From: SKLM01 sp964514285 | Lineage (GTDB): Bacteria > Chloroflexota > Anaerolineae > B4-G1 | Direction of reading: 5' to 3' | Assembly: GCA_964514285.1 (NCBI GenBank) | Contig: CAZEQC010000007.1 | Coordinates: forward strand, 1 to 64,000 | DNA length: 64,000 nt | In this document: positions 50,691 to 60,436 of the stretch, in pieces | How positions within the stretch are numbered: position 1 is the stretch's first letter | How the letters are laid out: each line of letters opens with the position of its first letter | Program-made: the position numbers and the translations under genes | Notes under the pieces: generated by a model | What the model was told of the DNA's origin: nothing | Databases searched by the model: none | What the model saw: only the letters and a program-made list of their open reading frames with translations

Positions 50691-50757
50691 TCAGCGTCTC
50701 CTGAGCCCCGACGGTCTCAACACACGTATACCGCGAAGCCGAAGGGCGGAGTACTTC

Positions 50758-51360
50758 CTAGAACAGCGACAACTGCTCTGCCTGAGGCGGCGGCTCAGAC
50801 TCCGCCATTCGGGGCGCGCGTTCAATCACCCCGGGAATGCGCCGCATGTCCTCCTCAACAGTACCCCGCAGGCTAGGACGATGCAGGGCGGCCGCCGGAT
50901 GGTACATGGGATAGTAGACGATACCATCGATCTTCCGCGGCTCTCCGTGGACGTGAGAGATACGGGCCTTAGGAAAGGCCCGGGCCATTGAGAAACGGCC
51001 TAACGTGACGACCACGGTGGGACGAATCAAAGCGATCTGGCGATCCAGATAGGGTTCGCACGCGCTAATCTCCTGTGGCAGAGGATCACGATTCCCTGGG
51101 GGTCGGCACTTGATCACGTTAGTGATGAAGACATCCTCTCGCGTGAGATCGATACTCTCCAGCAACTCCTCCAAGAACTGGCCTGCGGCCCCGACGAACG
51201 GACGGCCTTGCTGATCCTCGTGGAAACCCGGTGCCTCACCCACGAACATGATGTCGGCGTCCTCCGGACCCTCACCGGGCACAGCGTGTGTTCTACCGCG
51301 GTGTAGCAAGCACTTCGTGCACTCAGCGACCTCTGCCGCCAGTCTTTCCAGTTCTGACAC
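50758..51360 (-). CDS. Uracil-DNA glycosylase family 4 (4Fe-4S)
   Basis: 200 residues. The four cluster cysteines are Cys14 and Cys17 (CTKC), Cys85 (NVIKCRPP) and Cys101 (SACEPYL). Catalytic motif I is GEAPGFHED and the second is YHPAAAL. It removes uracil from DNA, and heat-stable homologues are common. GTG start: AGGAGG is five bases upstream; the frame extends further but would overlap the rimI gene and adds unrelated sequence. Downstream member of the tsaE-tsaB-rimI transcript. Confidence 0.9.
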   Translation of the reverse strand: MSELERLAAEVAECTKCLLHRGRTHAVPGEGPEDADIMFVGEAPGFHEDQQGRPFVGAAGQFLEELLESIDLTREDVFITNVIKCRPPGNRDPLPQEISACEPYLDRQIALIRPTVVVTLGRFSMARAFPKARISHVHGEPRKIDGIVYYPMYHPAAALHRPSLRGTVEEDMRRIPGVIERAPRMAESEPPPQAEQLSLF

Positions 51361-51464
51361 ACTTTCCTCCTGAGACTCGACCTGATAGTGGCTCGGGTGA
51401 CGAGACAGGTCTGCGAACCAGCGTTCCGATGCCGCCCTCTCCTTCGCGTCACCGCCTGCGATGA

Positions 51465-52082
51465 TTATAGAGGGGCGCCGTTGATTTGTCCAACCTCGAT
51501 ATCCTGACGCTCGAAGCGCTCCCTCACCATATCGCGGAGCTCGGCCAGTCGCTCCCGATAGCTCTCGTCCACCTTGACCGCCATCACCCAAGCGTCCTCA
51601 CCGTCTCGATAGTATTCACGCCGGAACTGCACGACGCGAAAGCCGTATTTTCGGTATAACCGATAGGCCAACCTGTTGGAGGGGCGCATCTCCAGGGTCA
51701 CCATCTCGACGCCCCGGGCCACCATTCTTCGCAGCGCCACCGAGAGGAGCAGATTGCCAAACCCTCGACCGCGCCAGTCGGGATGCAAAGCAATGGTTGT
51801 GATATGCCCGTGTCCCCCCTGCAGACGGAATCCCACGTATCCGATGACCCGGCTTGGCGCCGTCGGATTGAAGAGACGTCGCAGCCACGTGCCACCCTGA
51901 CCAGCAGGGGGCTGGGCACCATCTCCCTCCGGCCTCAGGAGCACGGAGTAGGTGGAGGCCTCTTTCTGCAACTCGCGACGGAATGCGGCCGCGGACCAGG
52001 GGGTAGGGAAAGACAAGCGGTCGATAGCGACCACCACAGGCACGTCATGGGGCTCCATGGGCCGAAGAGCGAAGGGCATCAA
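51465..52082 (-). CDS. rimI: RimI-type ribosomal-protein N-acetyltransferase
   Basis: The 205-residue GNAT protein has the acetyl-CoA loop HPDWRGRGFGNLLL and the RimI-specific NRLAYRLYRKYGF. It would acetylate the N-terminus of ribosomal protein S18 or other proteins. There is an insertion (EGDGAQPPAGQGG region) before the core compared with the 148-residue E. coli protein, and a C-terminal extension. It overlaps tsaB by four bases, the usual tsaB-rimI pairing. Confidence 0.9.
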   Translation of the reverse strand: MMPFALRPMEPHDVPVVVAIDRLSFPTPWSAAAFRRELQKEASTYSVLLRPEGDGAQPPAGQGGTWLRRLFNPTAPSRVIGYVGFRLQGGHGHITTIALHPDWRGRGFGNLLLSVALRRMVARGVEMVTLEMRPSNRLAYRLYRKYGFRVVQFRREYYRDGEDAWVMAVKVDESYRERLAELRDMVRERFERQDIEVGQINGAPL

Positions 52083-52744
52083 ACAGGGTGCTTGAGGTAG
52101 ATTGGCGTCAGCACGGCTGGGTCGTCGACCTCACCCCGGTTGAGACGCTGCCAGCCCAGTTCGGCCAAGAAGCCAGCCCGACGGAGCCGCCACGCCGCGG
52201 GCAGCAACACTGCCCGATCGCCGAGCCGGGCTAACACGTCGGCGCCCGCTTGGTCGACCTCTCCGCAGAAAAGCGTGGGCTCATCGATCTCCTCGACCAG
52301 ATTGTCCCAGGTGGTGAGACGGGGTTTCTGCTGTATCTGCCATCCACCAAACTGCCACCGATAGAACGCTATGGAGATGCGACTGCGCCCCGCCTGCAAC
52401 ACGGCGGCCAGGCGGCGGCGGTCACGTCCCTGAGCAGAAGCGACGACGTCAAGCGTCGGCACACCGATTAAGGGCACGTTCTGCGCCATGGCCAACCCTT
52501 TTGCCACCGACATGCCAATGCGAAGTCCGGTAAAGGATCCGGGGCCTCTTGTTATCGCCACGCCGCTCAGCTGTCTAGAAAGGAGCCCTACCTGCTCCAT
52601 TGCGGAAGCCAGCCGAGGGGAAAGCTCACTGGTCTGTCGACGTCGAGCCTCCCAGGTCTGTTCCACACGCACACGAAACCCGTCGTGCAGTGCCAGGCTG
52701 GCCTGATCTGTCGCTGTGTCTATCGCTATCAACATCGCGCTCAC
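52079..52744 (-). CDS. tsaB: tRNA threonylcarbamoyladenosine biosynthesis protein TsaB
   Basis: 221 residues with the ASKHA-fold start MLIAIDTATDQASLAL and TRGPGSFTGLRIGMSVAKGLA, typical of TsaB. It helps TsaD make t6A at tRNA position 37. TsaD itself is not in the window. Both ends overlap neighbours by four bases (tsaE upstream, rimI downstream), a tightly coupled operon. Confidence 0.93.
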   Translation of the reverse strand: MSAMLIAIDTATDQASLALHDGFRVRVEQTWEARRRQTSELSPRLASAMEQVGLLSRQLSGVAITRGPGSFTGLRIGMSVAKGLAMAQNVPLIGVPTLDVVASAQGRDRRRLAAVLQAGRSRISIAFYRWQFGGWQIQQKPRLTTWDNLVEEIDEPTLFCGEVDQAGADVLARLGDRAVLLPAAWRLRRAGFLAELGWQRLNRGEVDDPAVLTPIYLKHPV

Positions 52745-53232
52745 GCTCCAAACGCCAGGCGGCGGAACTCACGCAGCAGATTCTGGTGGCGCTGACCGTG
52801 TGCAGAAAACCAGAGATGACGCCGGGTCAGATCAGCAGGTTCGACGAAACCCAGCCTAATCCAAAGGTGCTCGTCGGGGATCAACGATTCAGCCCGCCCT
52901 GCCCACTCAATAGCACTGACGGCATGACGACTTCCCAAGAACTCATCCAAGCCCAACGTCCAGGCCTCCTCCGCATCCGAGATACGGTACAGGTCAACGT
53001 GAAAAAGCTTCTGTTCGTCCTCGGGTCGCGCGTACTCACGGATCAGCACAAAGGAGGGGCTGACCAGCTGTTGCCGTGCTCCCCAACCGCGACCAATGCC
53101 TTGGGTCAAGCACGTCTTGCCGGAGCCCAGTGGGCCTTGCAGACAGATCACGTCCCCTCCCTGCAACAGCGTACCCAGACGAGCACCCAGACGCTGCGTC
53201 TGTTCAGCGCTATGACTTATGAATTCCAGCAT
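52741..53232 (-). CDS. tsaE: tRNA threonylcarbamoyladenosine biosynthesis ATPase TsaE
   Basis: 163 residues with the P-loop GPLGSGKT, the SPSFVLIREY motif and HVDLYRI, as in TsaE, the ATPase that resets the TsaBD complex. The start is placed at MLEFISH, with GAAGAGA close upstream; an ATG seven codons earlier is possible. First gene of the tsaE-tsaB-rimI-udg transcript, about 45 bases after the predicted transcription start. Confidence 0.92.
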   Translation of the reverse strand: MLEFISHSAEQTQRLGARLGTLLQGGDVICLQGPLGSGKTCLTQGIGRGWGARQQLVSPSFVLIREYARPEDEQKLFHVDLYRISDAEEAWTLGLDEFLGSRHAVSAIEWAGRAESLIPDEHLWIRLGFVEPADLTRRHLWFSAHGQRHQNLLREFRRLAFGA

Positions 53233-53286
53233 ATTCTCTTCGAGTAAGACCATAGTGTCATTGGGTGAGGTTATATTCTTGGGGCG

Positions 53287-53315
53287 ATTATACAACCAAT
53301 GCTCATCGGCGACAA
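53287..53315 (-). promoter_or_regulatory. Promoter for the tsaE-tsaB-rimI-udg operon
   Basis: Minus-strand -35 TTGTCG (53310-53315), -10 TATAAT (53287-53292), spacing 17. Confidence 0.65.
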
Positions 53316-53388
53316 GCAAGCACACCAGAGCATGACAAATGGGAAACCCTGGGGGGACATGTAGGAGGAAACTACTACCTCGCCCCTA

Positions 53389-53417
53389 TTGCCAGCCCCA
53401 TTTTGTCATGTTATACT
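53389..53417 (+). promoter_or_regulatory. Promoter for the multi-GAF histidine kinase
   Basis: -35 TTGCCA (53389-53394), -10 TATACT (53412-53417), spacing 17. The leader is about 150 bases. Confidence 0.55.
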
Positions 53418-53574
53418 GGGAGCACAAGGAGGTCAGGCCGCGGGAACACGTCACTCAATTCTTCGCTGCCCTAGTCGTCTTGCTGCACTTTCCGTGACCG
53501 TCCCACTTGGTGGCCTCGTCACCGCGGGATCCCGCATGGTGATTCAGGATTAAGAAGCAGAAGAATTATCAACA

Positions 53575-56500
53575 ATGGCTCGGCAGCAAACGGCTCAACA
53601 GGAGGTGCTCTCCGTGGCCAGTCTCGACCTCGGTGATGAGCTGAAGGTGGATGATGTGTGCCGCGCCCTGGTCTGCCAGGCTGTTGACCTGACCGGGAGC
53701 GATGCCGGATGCCTCTACGTCTTCCACCCAAGGCAACGCGCTCTCGAGTCGGCCATAATCGTCGGCGAGCAGGCTATCGAAAGTCTGACGGAGAAGGGCC
53801 TTGAGACAGCCGAAAAGGTCTTAGAAAACCAAGAACCTCTCATCGTCGAGCATATCCTGGACTCCGATCAAAGCGACACCCTGGCCGCCATAGCCGCGGT
53901 CCCCCTCCGCCAGGACGGACAATACCTGGGCGTCTTAGAGACGGTGGTCCTCTCTCCCGCCGCGTTCACCCAGGACGACCTCAATCTGCTGAGCCGATTG
54001 ACGGATCAGACAGCAGCCATTATTGGAAACGCCAAACTTCGCGGGCAGACCGTCCTGCAGACCAAGCACCTGTCCGTTATCAACCGCATCGCCCGTGCCA
54101 TGGGTAAGACGCTGGATCTGGAGTACCTGACGCAGATCGTGTACCGCGAGGTCAAGGCTGTCTTTGAACTGGATGCCTTTTTCATGGCGCTCTATGACGA
54201 GGAGACCAACGAGCTGAGTTATCAACTGCAAATAGATGACGGCACGATGGCCCCTCCAGAGCGCAAGCCCCTCGGCGACGGGCTGATCGCCTCCGTGATC
54301 AAGGAGCAGAAACCTCTACTCATCCGCGATTTCGAGAACGAGCAAGAGGATCTGCCGCCGGCCGAGCTGTGGGGCACGATGAAGACACCGGCCTCATGGC
54401 TTGGCGTCCCGATGCAAATCGCCGATCGAACGGTGGGCGTTATCTGTATCCAAGCCTATCAGCCACAGGCCTACGGTGAGATCGAGCAACAGCTCCTCAC
54501 CACCATCGCCGAGCAAGTCGCCATCGGCGTCGAGAACGCTCAGCTGTACGAGGAGACGAGCCAACGTCTTGCCCAGACTCAGGTCCTGCGCGAACTTATG
54601 CTGGCCGCTGCGTCCACCCTGGACTTCGACTTGGTCTTGGAGCGCACGATTGAGGCGCTCCACAACACGATGGGGATCGAGTTCATTGGTTTCGCTCTGC
54701 CCGACCGTGATAGACAATCGCTCCGGCTCCATCCCTCTCAGATTGGATTCCCGGTCGAGGCAGAGAAGGTGACTCTGGGATCGGATCATTCGGTCTGCGG
54801 TCGCGTCTTCCTCACTGGCGAACCGATGATTATCGACGACGTTCGAGAGTCACCCTGCTACTATCAAGCCGTTCCAGAGACACGTTCCGAGCTAGCCGTC
54901 CCAGTCGGCGTCCACGGACAGGTGGCCGGCGTGCTCAACGTGGAGAGCACGCAACTCAACGCCTTCGACGAGAAGGACTTAGACTTCTACACCACCATCG
55001 CCAGCCAATTGAGTGTCGCTTTGGAGAACGCCCGGCTCTTCCAGGCTGAGCGAAGACAACGACATCAGACCGAAGCCCTGGAGGAAGCCGCCGCTATCGT
55101 CAGTGGCACGCTCAATCTTGACCAGGTGCTGGACCGCATCCTGGGGCAAGTAGAGAAGGTCGTCGATGGAGACGCTTTCAACATTATGCTGGTCGAACAA
55201 GAAGGTCAAGCCCGGGTCGCCCGCAGACGCGGCTATGAGAGCGAGGATTGGGGCGTTGAGTCGGCCTCCATCACGGGCTATCCTCTCCTGATGGAGATGA
55301 TCCAAAGCGGTGATCCTATCGCGGTGCCCAACACCGCGACCGACCCTCGCTGGGTTCTAGAAGAGGGACAAGAGTCCTGGGAATCCTACGTAGGAGCCCC
55401 GATCAAAGTAGGGGGCGTCGTCGTGGGGTTTCTGAACGTGAACAGCATCCGCCAAGGCACGTTCAGTCAGCAGGACGCACAGCGGCTCCAGGCATTCGCA
55501 AATCATGCAGCCACCGCCCTAGAGAACGCCCAGCTCTACCATGAGCTCCACAACTACGCCGACGCGCTGGAAGAGCGAGTCGAGGAAAGGACGTCACAAC
55601 TCCGGGCCCAGTACGCCCAGCTAGAGGCTATTCTGGAAAGCACTACGGATGGCATCGTCTTGGCCGGAACGGACGGAGAACTCGTCCTGGCCAATCCAGT
55701 AGCACGGGATTGGCTCCAGCACACCCTTTCCCCGGAGGAATCTGATCAATTGCGAGAGGCCGTCAGGGCGCTGGCTATGAAGGCTGACGGAAACCCAGAG
55801 GTAGTCCTCGAACTGACCGGGCTGGATCTTCAACTCACGGCTGCTCCCGTGCGCAAGCCAGAGATGGAGGAGGCGAGGGCCGTGGTGGCGATCCACGACG
55901 TCAGCCATCTCAAAGCGCTAAACCGCATGAAATCCCGTTTCGTCGCCAACGTCTCCCACGAACTGCGCACGCCGATCGCCACCATCAAGCTGCTGGCGCA
56001 CTTGATGCAGCAACAACCTGAGGGATGGAAAGAATACCTCGATCCGCTGGTCCACGAAGCGGAGCACCAAGCCAACTTGGTACGCGACATCCTGGAGATA
56101 TCCCGCGTGGACGCAGGACGAACGGAAATCCGCCTGGAGCCGACCAACCTCAACGATCTGGCCGAGATGGCCATGGAGAAATACAATAGCCGGGCCCAAA
56201 GCCATGGCCTGACCCTGACGAGCCACCTGGGACAGCCTGATCCTGTAGCCTCGGCAGACTCCAAGTGGATGATGCAGGTGTTGAACAACCTATTGTCGAA
56301 CGCTATTCGATACACACCTGAGGGAGGGACCATCACCATCTCCACAAGCTATAGCGTGGCAAATGGACGGTCGTGGGCCACGCTCACCGTGACCGATACC
56401 GGCATAGGCATTCCAGAGGAGGAACTACCCTATATCTTCGACCGCTTCTTCCGAGGCGAGAAACCCCGGACCATGCAGATCTCCGGAACCGGCCTCGGCC

Positions 56501-56613
56501 TGGCGCTCTTGAAGGAGATTGTCGAACTGCATGGTGGAAAGGTGACGGTGGAGAGCGAGATCGATAAAGGGAGCATCTTCACGGTATGGTTGCCCCGGAA
56601 CCCGCAGGGATAA
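53575..56613 (+). CDS. Soluble multi-GAF sensor histidine kinase
   Basis: 1012 residues without membrane helices. Four GAF-type domains follow one another (about 20-155, 165-325, 335-490, 505-660), then a coiled coil (about 660-690), a PAS-like domain (about 690-775), a HisKA domain with SHELRTPIATIKLL, and an HATPase domain with NNLLSNAIRY and TDTGIGIPEEELPYIFDRFFR. The GAF stack should bind small ligands or cofactors in the cytoplasm. The start has a poor ribosome site. Two more kinase genes follow on the same strand, each with a receiver domain that could take its phosphate. Confidence 0.9.
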   Translation: MARQQTAQQEVLSVASLDLGDELKVDDVCRALVCQAVDLTGSDAGCLYVFHPRQRALESAIIVGEQAIESLTEKGLETAEKVLENQEPLIVEHILDSDQSDTLAAIAAVPLRQDGQYLGVLETVVLSPAAFTQDDLNLLSRLTDQTAAIIGNAKLRGQTVLQTKHLSVINRIARAMGKTLDLEYLTQIVYREVKAVFELDAFFMALYDEETNELSYQLQIDDGTMAPPERKPLGDGLIASVIKEQKPLLIRDFENEQEDLPPAELWGTMKTPASWLGVPMQIADRTVGVICIQAYQPQAYGEIEQQLLTTIAEQVAIGVENAQLYEETSQRLAQTQVLRELMLAAASTLDFDLVLERTIEALHNTMGIEFIGFALPDRDRQSLRLHPSQIGFPVEAEKVTLGSDHSVCGRVFLTGEPMIIDDVRESPCYYQAVPETRSELAVPVGVHGQVAGVLNVESTQLNAFDEKDLDFYTTIASQLSVALENARLFQAERRQRHQTEALEEAAAIVSGTLNLDQVLDRILGQVEKVVDGDAFNIMLVEQEGQARVARRRGYESEDWGVESASITGYPLLMEMIQSGDPIAVPNTATDPRWVLEEGQESWESYVGAPIKVGGVVVGFLNVNSIRQGTFSQQDAQRLQAFANHAATALENAQLYHELHNYADALEERVEERTSQLRAQYAQLEAILESTTDGIVLAGTDGELVLANPVARDWLQHTLSPEESDQLREAVRALAMKADGNPEVVLELTGLDLQLTAAPVRKPEMEEARAVVAIHDVSHLKALNRMKSRFVANVSHELRTPIATIKLLAHLMQQQPEGWKEYLDPLVHEAEHQANLVRDILEISRVDAGRTEIRLEPTNLNDLAEMAMEKYNSRAQSHGLTLTSHLGQPDPVASADSKWMMQVLNNLLSNAIRYTPEGGTITISTSYSVANGRSWATLTVTDTGIGIPEEELPYIFDRFFRGEKPRTMQISGTGLGLALLKEIVELHGGKVTVESEIDKGSIFTVWLPRNPQG

Positions 56614-56700
56614 GACATAACCGACGTCCGGTCATAGAAGGATCGGTGATACGTTGAGCAGCTTGTCCGTCGCCCGTCCTTTCTCAGCAATTTCCTCCTC

Positions 56701-57981
56701 ATGAATCGATCTGCGACGATGAGCGAAACGAACACCCTGGAAAGCCATCAGCAGCAGACCGTCTTGATCGCCGAGGACGATCCTTTGCTCGCCGAGGCCA
56801 TCGCCGCGACCTTGGACCTGGAGGGTCTGGAGACCATCGTCACACACGACGGCAACGAGGCCCTCTCGCTGGCTCGCAAGCTGCAGCCAGATCTTGTCCT
56901 TCTCGACGTGATGATGCCTGGACGGACCGGCATCGAGGTATGCGCAGCTCTCAAGACAGCGTCAGGAAGCTCAGAAATCCCGGTGATCCTCGTCACGGCG
57001 AAATCGGAGAAAGATGATCAAGCGGTAGGCCTCGCCGCCGGTGCCCACGCCTACGTGACCAAGCCATTCAGTCCGGTGCAGTTGATTGACCTGGTCAAAG
57101 AGACGCTTGCAGGAGAGTCTGTTGAGCACCGAACCCAGAAACCGAGCATCGGCACGATGTCCCTGGATCAACTGACGGTCTACGCTCGAGATCTGAAGGA
57201 GCTTTGGCAGCGAGAGCGAGAAGAACGAGAGGCCCTGGAGCAAGCGCGGGAGCGTCTCCTGGAGCTAGATCGTCTGAAGGCAGCTTTTGTCAGCACAGTG
57301 ACTCACGAACTACTCACCCCTTTCGCCTCTATCGGCACAACCCTTGCGGTCCTCCAGAAGCAGAGCAAGAGGCAGGAAACCGACGTCAGAGAGACGTTGG
57401 AGGACCTCTCGACGACTATCGCGGGGTTACACCGCTGCATCGAAGGGGTCGTCAAGTTCGCCGAGCTGGTGAACAAACAACGCGAACCCCAACTTGGGCT
57501 CCACGGGTTGGACGAGGTGATCCCGTGGGCTATTCAACCGGTGGCTATGATCGCGAAAGCGCGAGAGGTAGACCTCCGGCTGTCTATCCCGTCTGACCTA
57601 CCAGAGGTCAGGATGGATGCCGAGTTGGTCAGCGAGGCTGTCTTCCAGATGGCTCACAACGCCGTCAAGTTCAACAGACCCGGGGGCAAGGCCAGAATAA
57701 GAGCGTTCCAATCCAACGACAGGGCCGTTATTGAGATCTCCGACACCGGTATCGGCCTGACACAGGAGCGCCTGGACATCCTGGGGCTTCCTTTTGAGCA
57801 GAGCGCCGAAGCCCTACGCCGCGGTCAGGAGGGGTTAGGCATTGGCTGGGCCTTCGTCTGCTACGTCGCTGAGGTACACAACGGACAGACACACGTGGAG
57901 AGCGGTGGGCCCGGGGAGGGCAGCACGTTCTCGCTGGCCCTGCCCCTGAATCCGGATACGTCGATAGAGCAGTCTCAGTAG
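56701..57981 (+). CDS. Receiver-histidine kinase hybrid (N-terminal REC)
   Basis: 426 residues. An N-terminal receiver domain (about 20-140) has the phospho-acceptor in LVLLDVMMPGRTG and a Lys in VTKPF; a coiled coil (about 160-200) is followed by HisKA with VTHELLTPF and an HATPase whose N-box reads MAHNAVKFN. It lies 87 bases after the multi-GAF kinase. The order REC-kinase is typical of phosphorelay middle members. An ATG six codons on is an equally good start. Confidence 0.85.
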   Translation: MNRSATMSETNTLESHQQQTVLIAEDDPLLAEAIAATLDLEGLETIVTHDGNEALSLARKLQPDLVLLDVMMPGRTGIEVCAALKTASGSSEIPVILVTAKSEKDDQAVGLAAGAHAYVTKPFSPVQLIDLVKETLAGESVEHRTQKPSIGTMSLDQLTVYARDLKELWQREREEREALEQARERLLELDRLKAAFVSTVTHELLTPFASIGTTLAVLQKQSKRQETDVRETLEDLSTTIAGLHRCIEGVVKFAELVNKQREPQLGLHGLDEVIPWAIQPVAMIAKAREVDLRLSIPSDLPEVRMDAELVSEAVFQMAHNAVKFNRPGGKARIRAFQSNDRAVIEISDTGIGLTQERLDILGLPFEQSAEALRRGQEGLGIGWAFVCYVAEVHNGQTHVESGGPGEGSTFSLALPLNPDTSIEQSQ

Positions 57982-58084
57982 ACCCACGTGGCTCGGTCTG
58001 GATCGTGGGTCGACGCGGTCACCCGAAACCCGGCCATTCGCAGCTTTGCACGGAGAACAAACGAGAAGCTTTCAAGGAGACATT

Positions 58085-59203
58085 ATGAACGGGCAACATA
58101 TCCTAGTCGTAGAGGACCACAAACCCATGTCCCGAGCCATCAAGGGCATTCTAGAATCCGAGGGCTACACCGTCACAACAGCCACCGACGGCGTAGAGGC
58201 CCTGGACGCTATGGACCAGGTCCGACCGGATCTCATTCTGGCCGATATTATGATGCCCCGTATGGATGGCTATACCCTCTACGAGAGGATCCGTGCCTGC
58301 GCCGATTGGGTTCCCATCCCCTTTGTCTTCCTCACCGCTAAGTCAGAGAAGGAGGACAAACTGAAGGGTAAGAAGTTGGGCGCCGAGGACTACATCACGA
58401 AGCCCTTCGATGCTGAGGAGCTGATTATCAGCGTTCGGTCCCGACTAGGGCGTGCGCGCGCCATTGAGCAAGCCAGCGAGGCTGCGTTCGAGCAACTCAA
58501 ACAACAGATCGTCACCGTCCTTGGCCATGAGTTACGCACGCCACTCACCTACGTGACCGGCTACACCGATCTGGCCCTGGAGGATGTCTCCTCCCTCGAA
58601 CACGAGGAAGTTGAGAAGTTCCTGAACGGCATCAAGGTCGGAGCGGACCGCCTCAACCGTTTGGTAGAGGACCTGTTGCTGCTCGTGCAGATCGACTCTG
58701 GACAGGCGGGGGAGCAGTTCGAAACGCTCGTTGCCCGATATGGGAACCTTGACGAAATCATCAAGCGCACGGCGGAGAAGTTTGTGCAGCTGGCCACGGA
58801 GAACGGTGTCTCGCTGAAGACCTACGCGGAAGCCGATCTGCCCCCAGTCCGTCTTTGTGAGCCCTTCTTCCAAGACGCCCTGGGCCGCCTCATCGAGAAT
58901 GGTATCAAGTTCTCTCGCAACAAAGGGGGCGAGGTGAGAGTGGGGGCCAAGTCGAGCGGCGAATGGGTGGTAGTCGCCGTGTCCGACGACGGTATGGGCA
59001 TACCAGCCGATGAGCAGGACCACCTCTTCGAGCGATTTCGACAGATCAACCGTGATCAACAGGAGCAGCAAGGGGCAGGGCTGGGTCTCGCCATTGCTCA
59101 GGAACTAATCCATCTGCACGGAGGAAGGATCGTGGTCAAGAGCACTCTTGGGGAGGGAAGCACGTTCAGCATCTTCTTGCCCCAAGCCGAGGAGGCCGCG
59201 TAG
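58085..59203 (+). CDS. Receiver-histidine kinase hybrid (N-terminal REC)
   Basis: 372 residues: a receiver domain (about 4-122; DLILADIMMPRMDG with acceptor Asp; ITKPFD), HisKA with GHELRTPLTYVTGYTD, and HATPase with ENGIKFS and DDGMGIPADEQDHLFERF. Start: ATG with AAGGAGAC upstream; an earlier ATG lacks a site. Same design as the preceding gene, so the two probably arose by duplication and then diverged. Confidence 0.88.
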   Translation: MNGQHILVVEDHKPMSRAIKGILESEGYTVTTATDGVEALDAMDQVRPDLILADIMMPRMDGYTLYERIRACADWVPIPFVFLTAKSEKEDKLKGKKLGAEDYITKPFDAEELIISVRSRLGRARAIEQASEAAFEQLKQQIVTVLGHELRTPLTYVTGYTDLALEDVSSLEHEEVEKFLNGIKVGADRLNRLVEDLLLLVQIDSGQAGEQFETLVARYGNLDEIIKRTAEKFVQLATENGVSLKTYAEADLPPVRLCEPFFQDALGRLIENGIKFSRNKGGEVRVGAKSSGEWVVVAVSDDGMGIPADEQDHLFERFRQINRDQQEQQGAGLGLAIAQELIHLHGGRIVVKSTLGEGSTFSIFLPQAEEAA

Positions 59204-59398
59204 CTCACGCTGGGCGGTAGACCTCGTGAGATCAGCCTGGGCTCACGAGCCTGACGCATCTCGACAGCAACTCACGCGCGGCTGGCCCGCCATTCTGACT
59301 CTCTCTCGCCTTCCCTCCAGCCTCATCACCTAGAGACGCCCTCCAGCTCTCCGTCGCGGACGGATGGGCCCACGCCGACGGTGCCGACGAGCAAACGG

Positions 59399-59427
59399 TT
59401 GGCAGGTCCTGGAAACTACGGTATAAT
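59399..59427 (+). promoter_or_regulatory. Promoter for the GDP-rhamnose operon
   Basis: -35 TTGGCA (59399-59404), -10 TATAAT (59422-59427), spacing 17. The TTG start of the first gene follows after about 20 bases with a good AAGGAGG. Confidence 0.7.
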
Positions 59428-59448
59428 CTCTCCTCAAGGAGGCAGACA

Positions 59449-60405
59449 TTGCAAGCACTGATCACCGGAGCGGGAGGGTTCGTTGGAGGACACCTGTGTA
59501 GCTATCTCTTGTCGCACACAGACTGGGACTTGACAGGAACGGTCTTTGCCCCGGATGCCGGGGCCGAGGGACAACCCCCTCGGCTCCAGCTCCGATCCGT
59601 TGATCTACGAGAGAGGGATAGGGTAACCTCCCTCGTAGGAGACCTTCAACCAGACGTCATCTTCCACCTCGCCGCTCAGTCCTTCGTTCCAACCTCATTT
59701 TCCGATCCGTGGGACACGCTCCAGAACAACATCTTATCCGAACTGAACGTGCTGGAGGCTGTGCGGCAATCAGAACGCGAGGTCGTCTTTCTGGTGGTCG
59801 GCTCGAACGAGGAATACGGGGCACCGAGGCCAGAGGAGCTGCCTCAGACAGAGCAGAGCCCCCTTCGTCCCAACAATCCCTACGCTGTCAGTAAAGTGGG
59901 CCAAGACTACCTCGGTTTCCAGTACTACCTGGCCTACGGGATACCGGTGGTAAGGGTGCGGCCTTTCAACCACACCGGGCCTGGTCAGTCATCTCGATTC
60001 GTCGCTCCAGCCTTCGCCAGCCAGGTGGCGCGCATCGAAGCGGGGCTCCAGGAGCCGGTCATGAGGGTCGGCAACCTGTCAACGTCCCGCGACTTCACCG
60101 ACGTTCGAGACATCGTGCGCGCCTATCACCTGGCGGTGACTGAGGGACAGCCCGGCGAGGTCTATAACCTAGCCTCCGGGAAACCGCGGTCGATCAAGGC
60201 GTTGTTAGAGACGCTTCTGAGCTACTCGGACGTAGAGATCAAGGTCGAGAGAGACCCGGAACGCTATCGTCCTGTGGACGTGCCCGTCGTCTATGGCAGC
60301 GCGAAGAAATTCTATGAGCAGACGGGCTGGGAACCGCAGATCCCTTTCGAGAAGACACTGCACGATACGCTTACGTATTGGCGCAAACAGATTTCAAGCG
60401 ATTAG
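59449..60405 (+). CDS. rmd: GDP-6-deoxy-D-mannose reductase (RMD-like)
   Basis: 318 residues of the extended SDR family: TGAGGFVGGHL (6-16), the HLAAQSFVPTSF block, the catalytic NPYAVSKVGQDY, and the RMD-like PFNHTGPGQSSRFVAPAFA. It reduces the 4-keto intermediate made by GMD to GDP-D-rhamnose. TTG start with AAGGAGG at ideal distance. gmd follows 31 bases on, so both steps are encoded together. Confidence 0.82.
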   Translation: MQALITGAGGFVGGHLCSYLLSHTDWDLTGTVFAPDAGAEGQPPRLQLRSVDLRERDRVTSLVGDLQPDVIFHLAAQSFVPTSFSDPWDTLQNNILSELNVLEAVRQSEREVVFLVVGSNEEYGAPRPEELPQTEQSPLRPNNPYAVSKVGQDYLGFQYYLAYGIPVVRVRPFNHTGPGQSSRFVAPAFASQVARIEAGLQEPVMRVGNLSTSRDFTDVRDIVRAYHLAVTEGQPGEVYNLASGKPRSIKALLETLLSYSDVEIKVERDPERYRPVDVPVVYGSAKKFYEQTGWEPQIPFEKTLHDTLTYWRKQISSD

Positions 60406-60436
60406 CATCACGTACGAGCAAGAAAGGAGTCATTGA

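Larger units (their letters stand above)
53233..53574. other. 342-base divergent intergenic region (tsaE operon / histidine kinase)
   Basis: No gene was found. It holds back-to-back promoters for the tsaE operon (53287-53315, minus) and the histidine kinase gene (53389-53417, plus), separated by about 70 bases. Confidence 0.5.
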
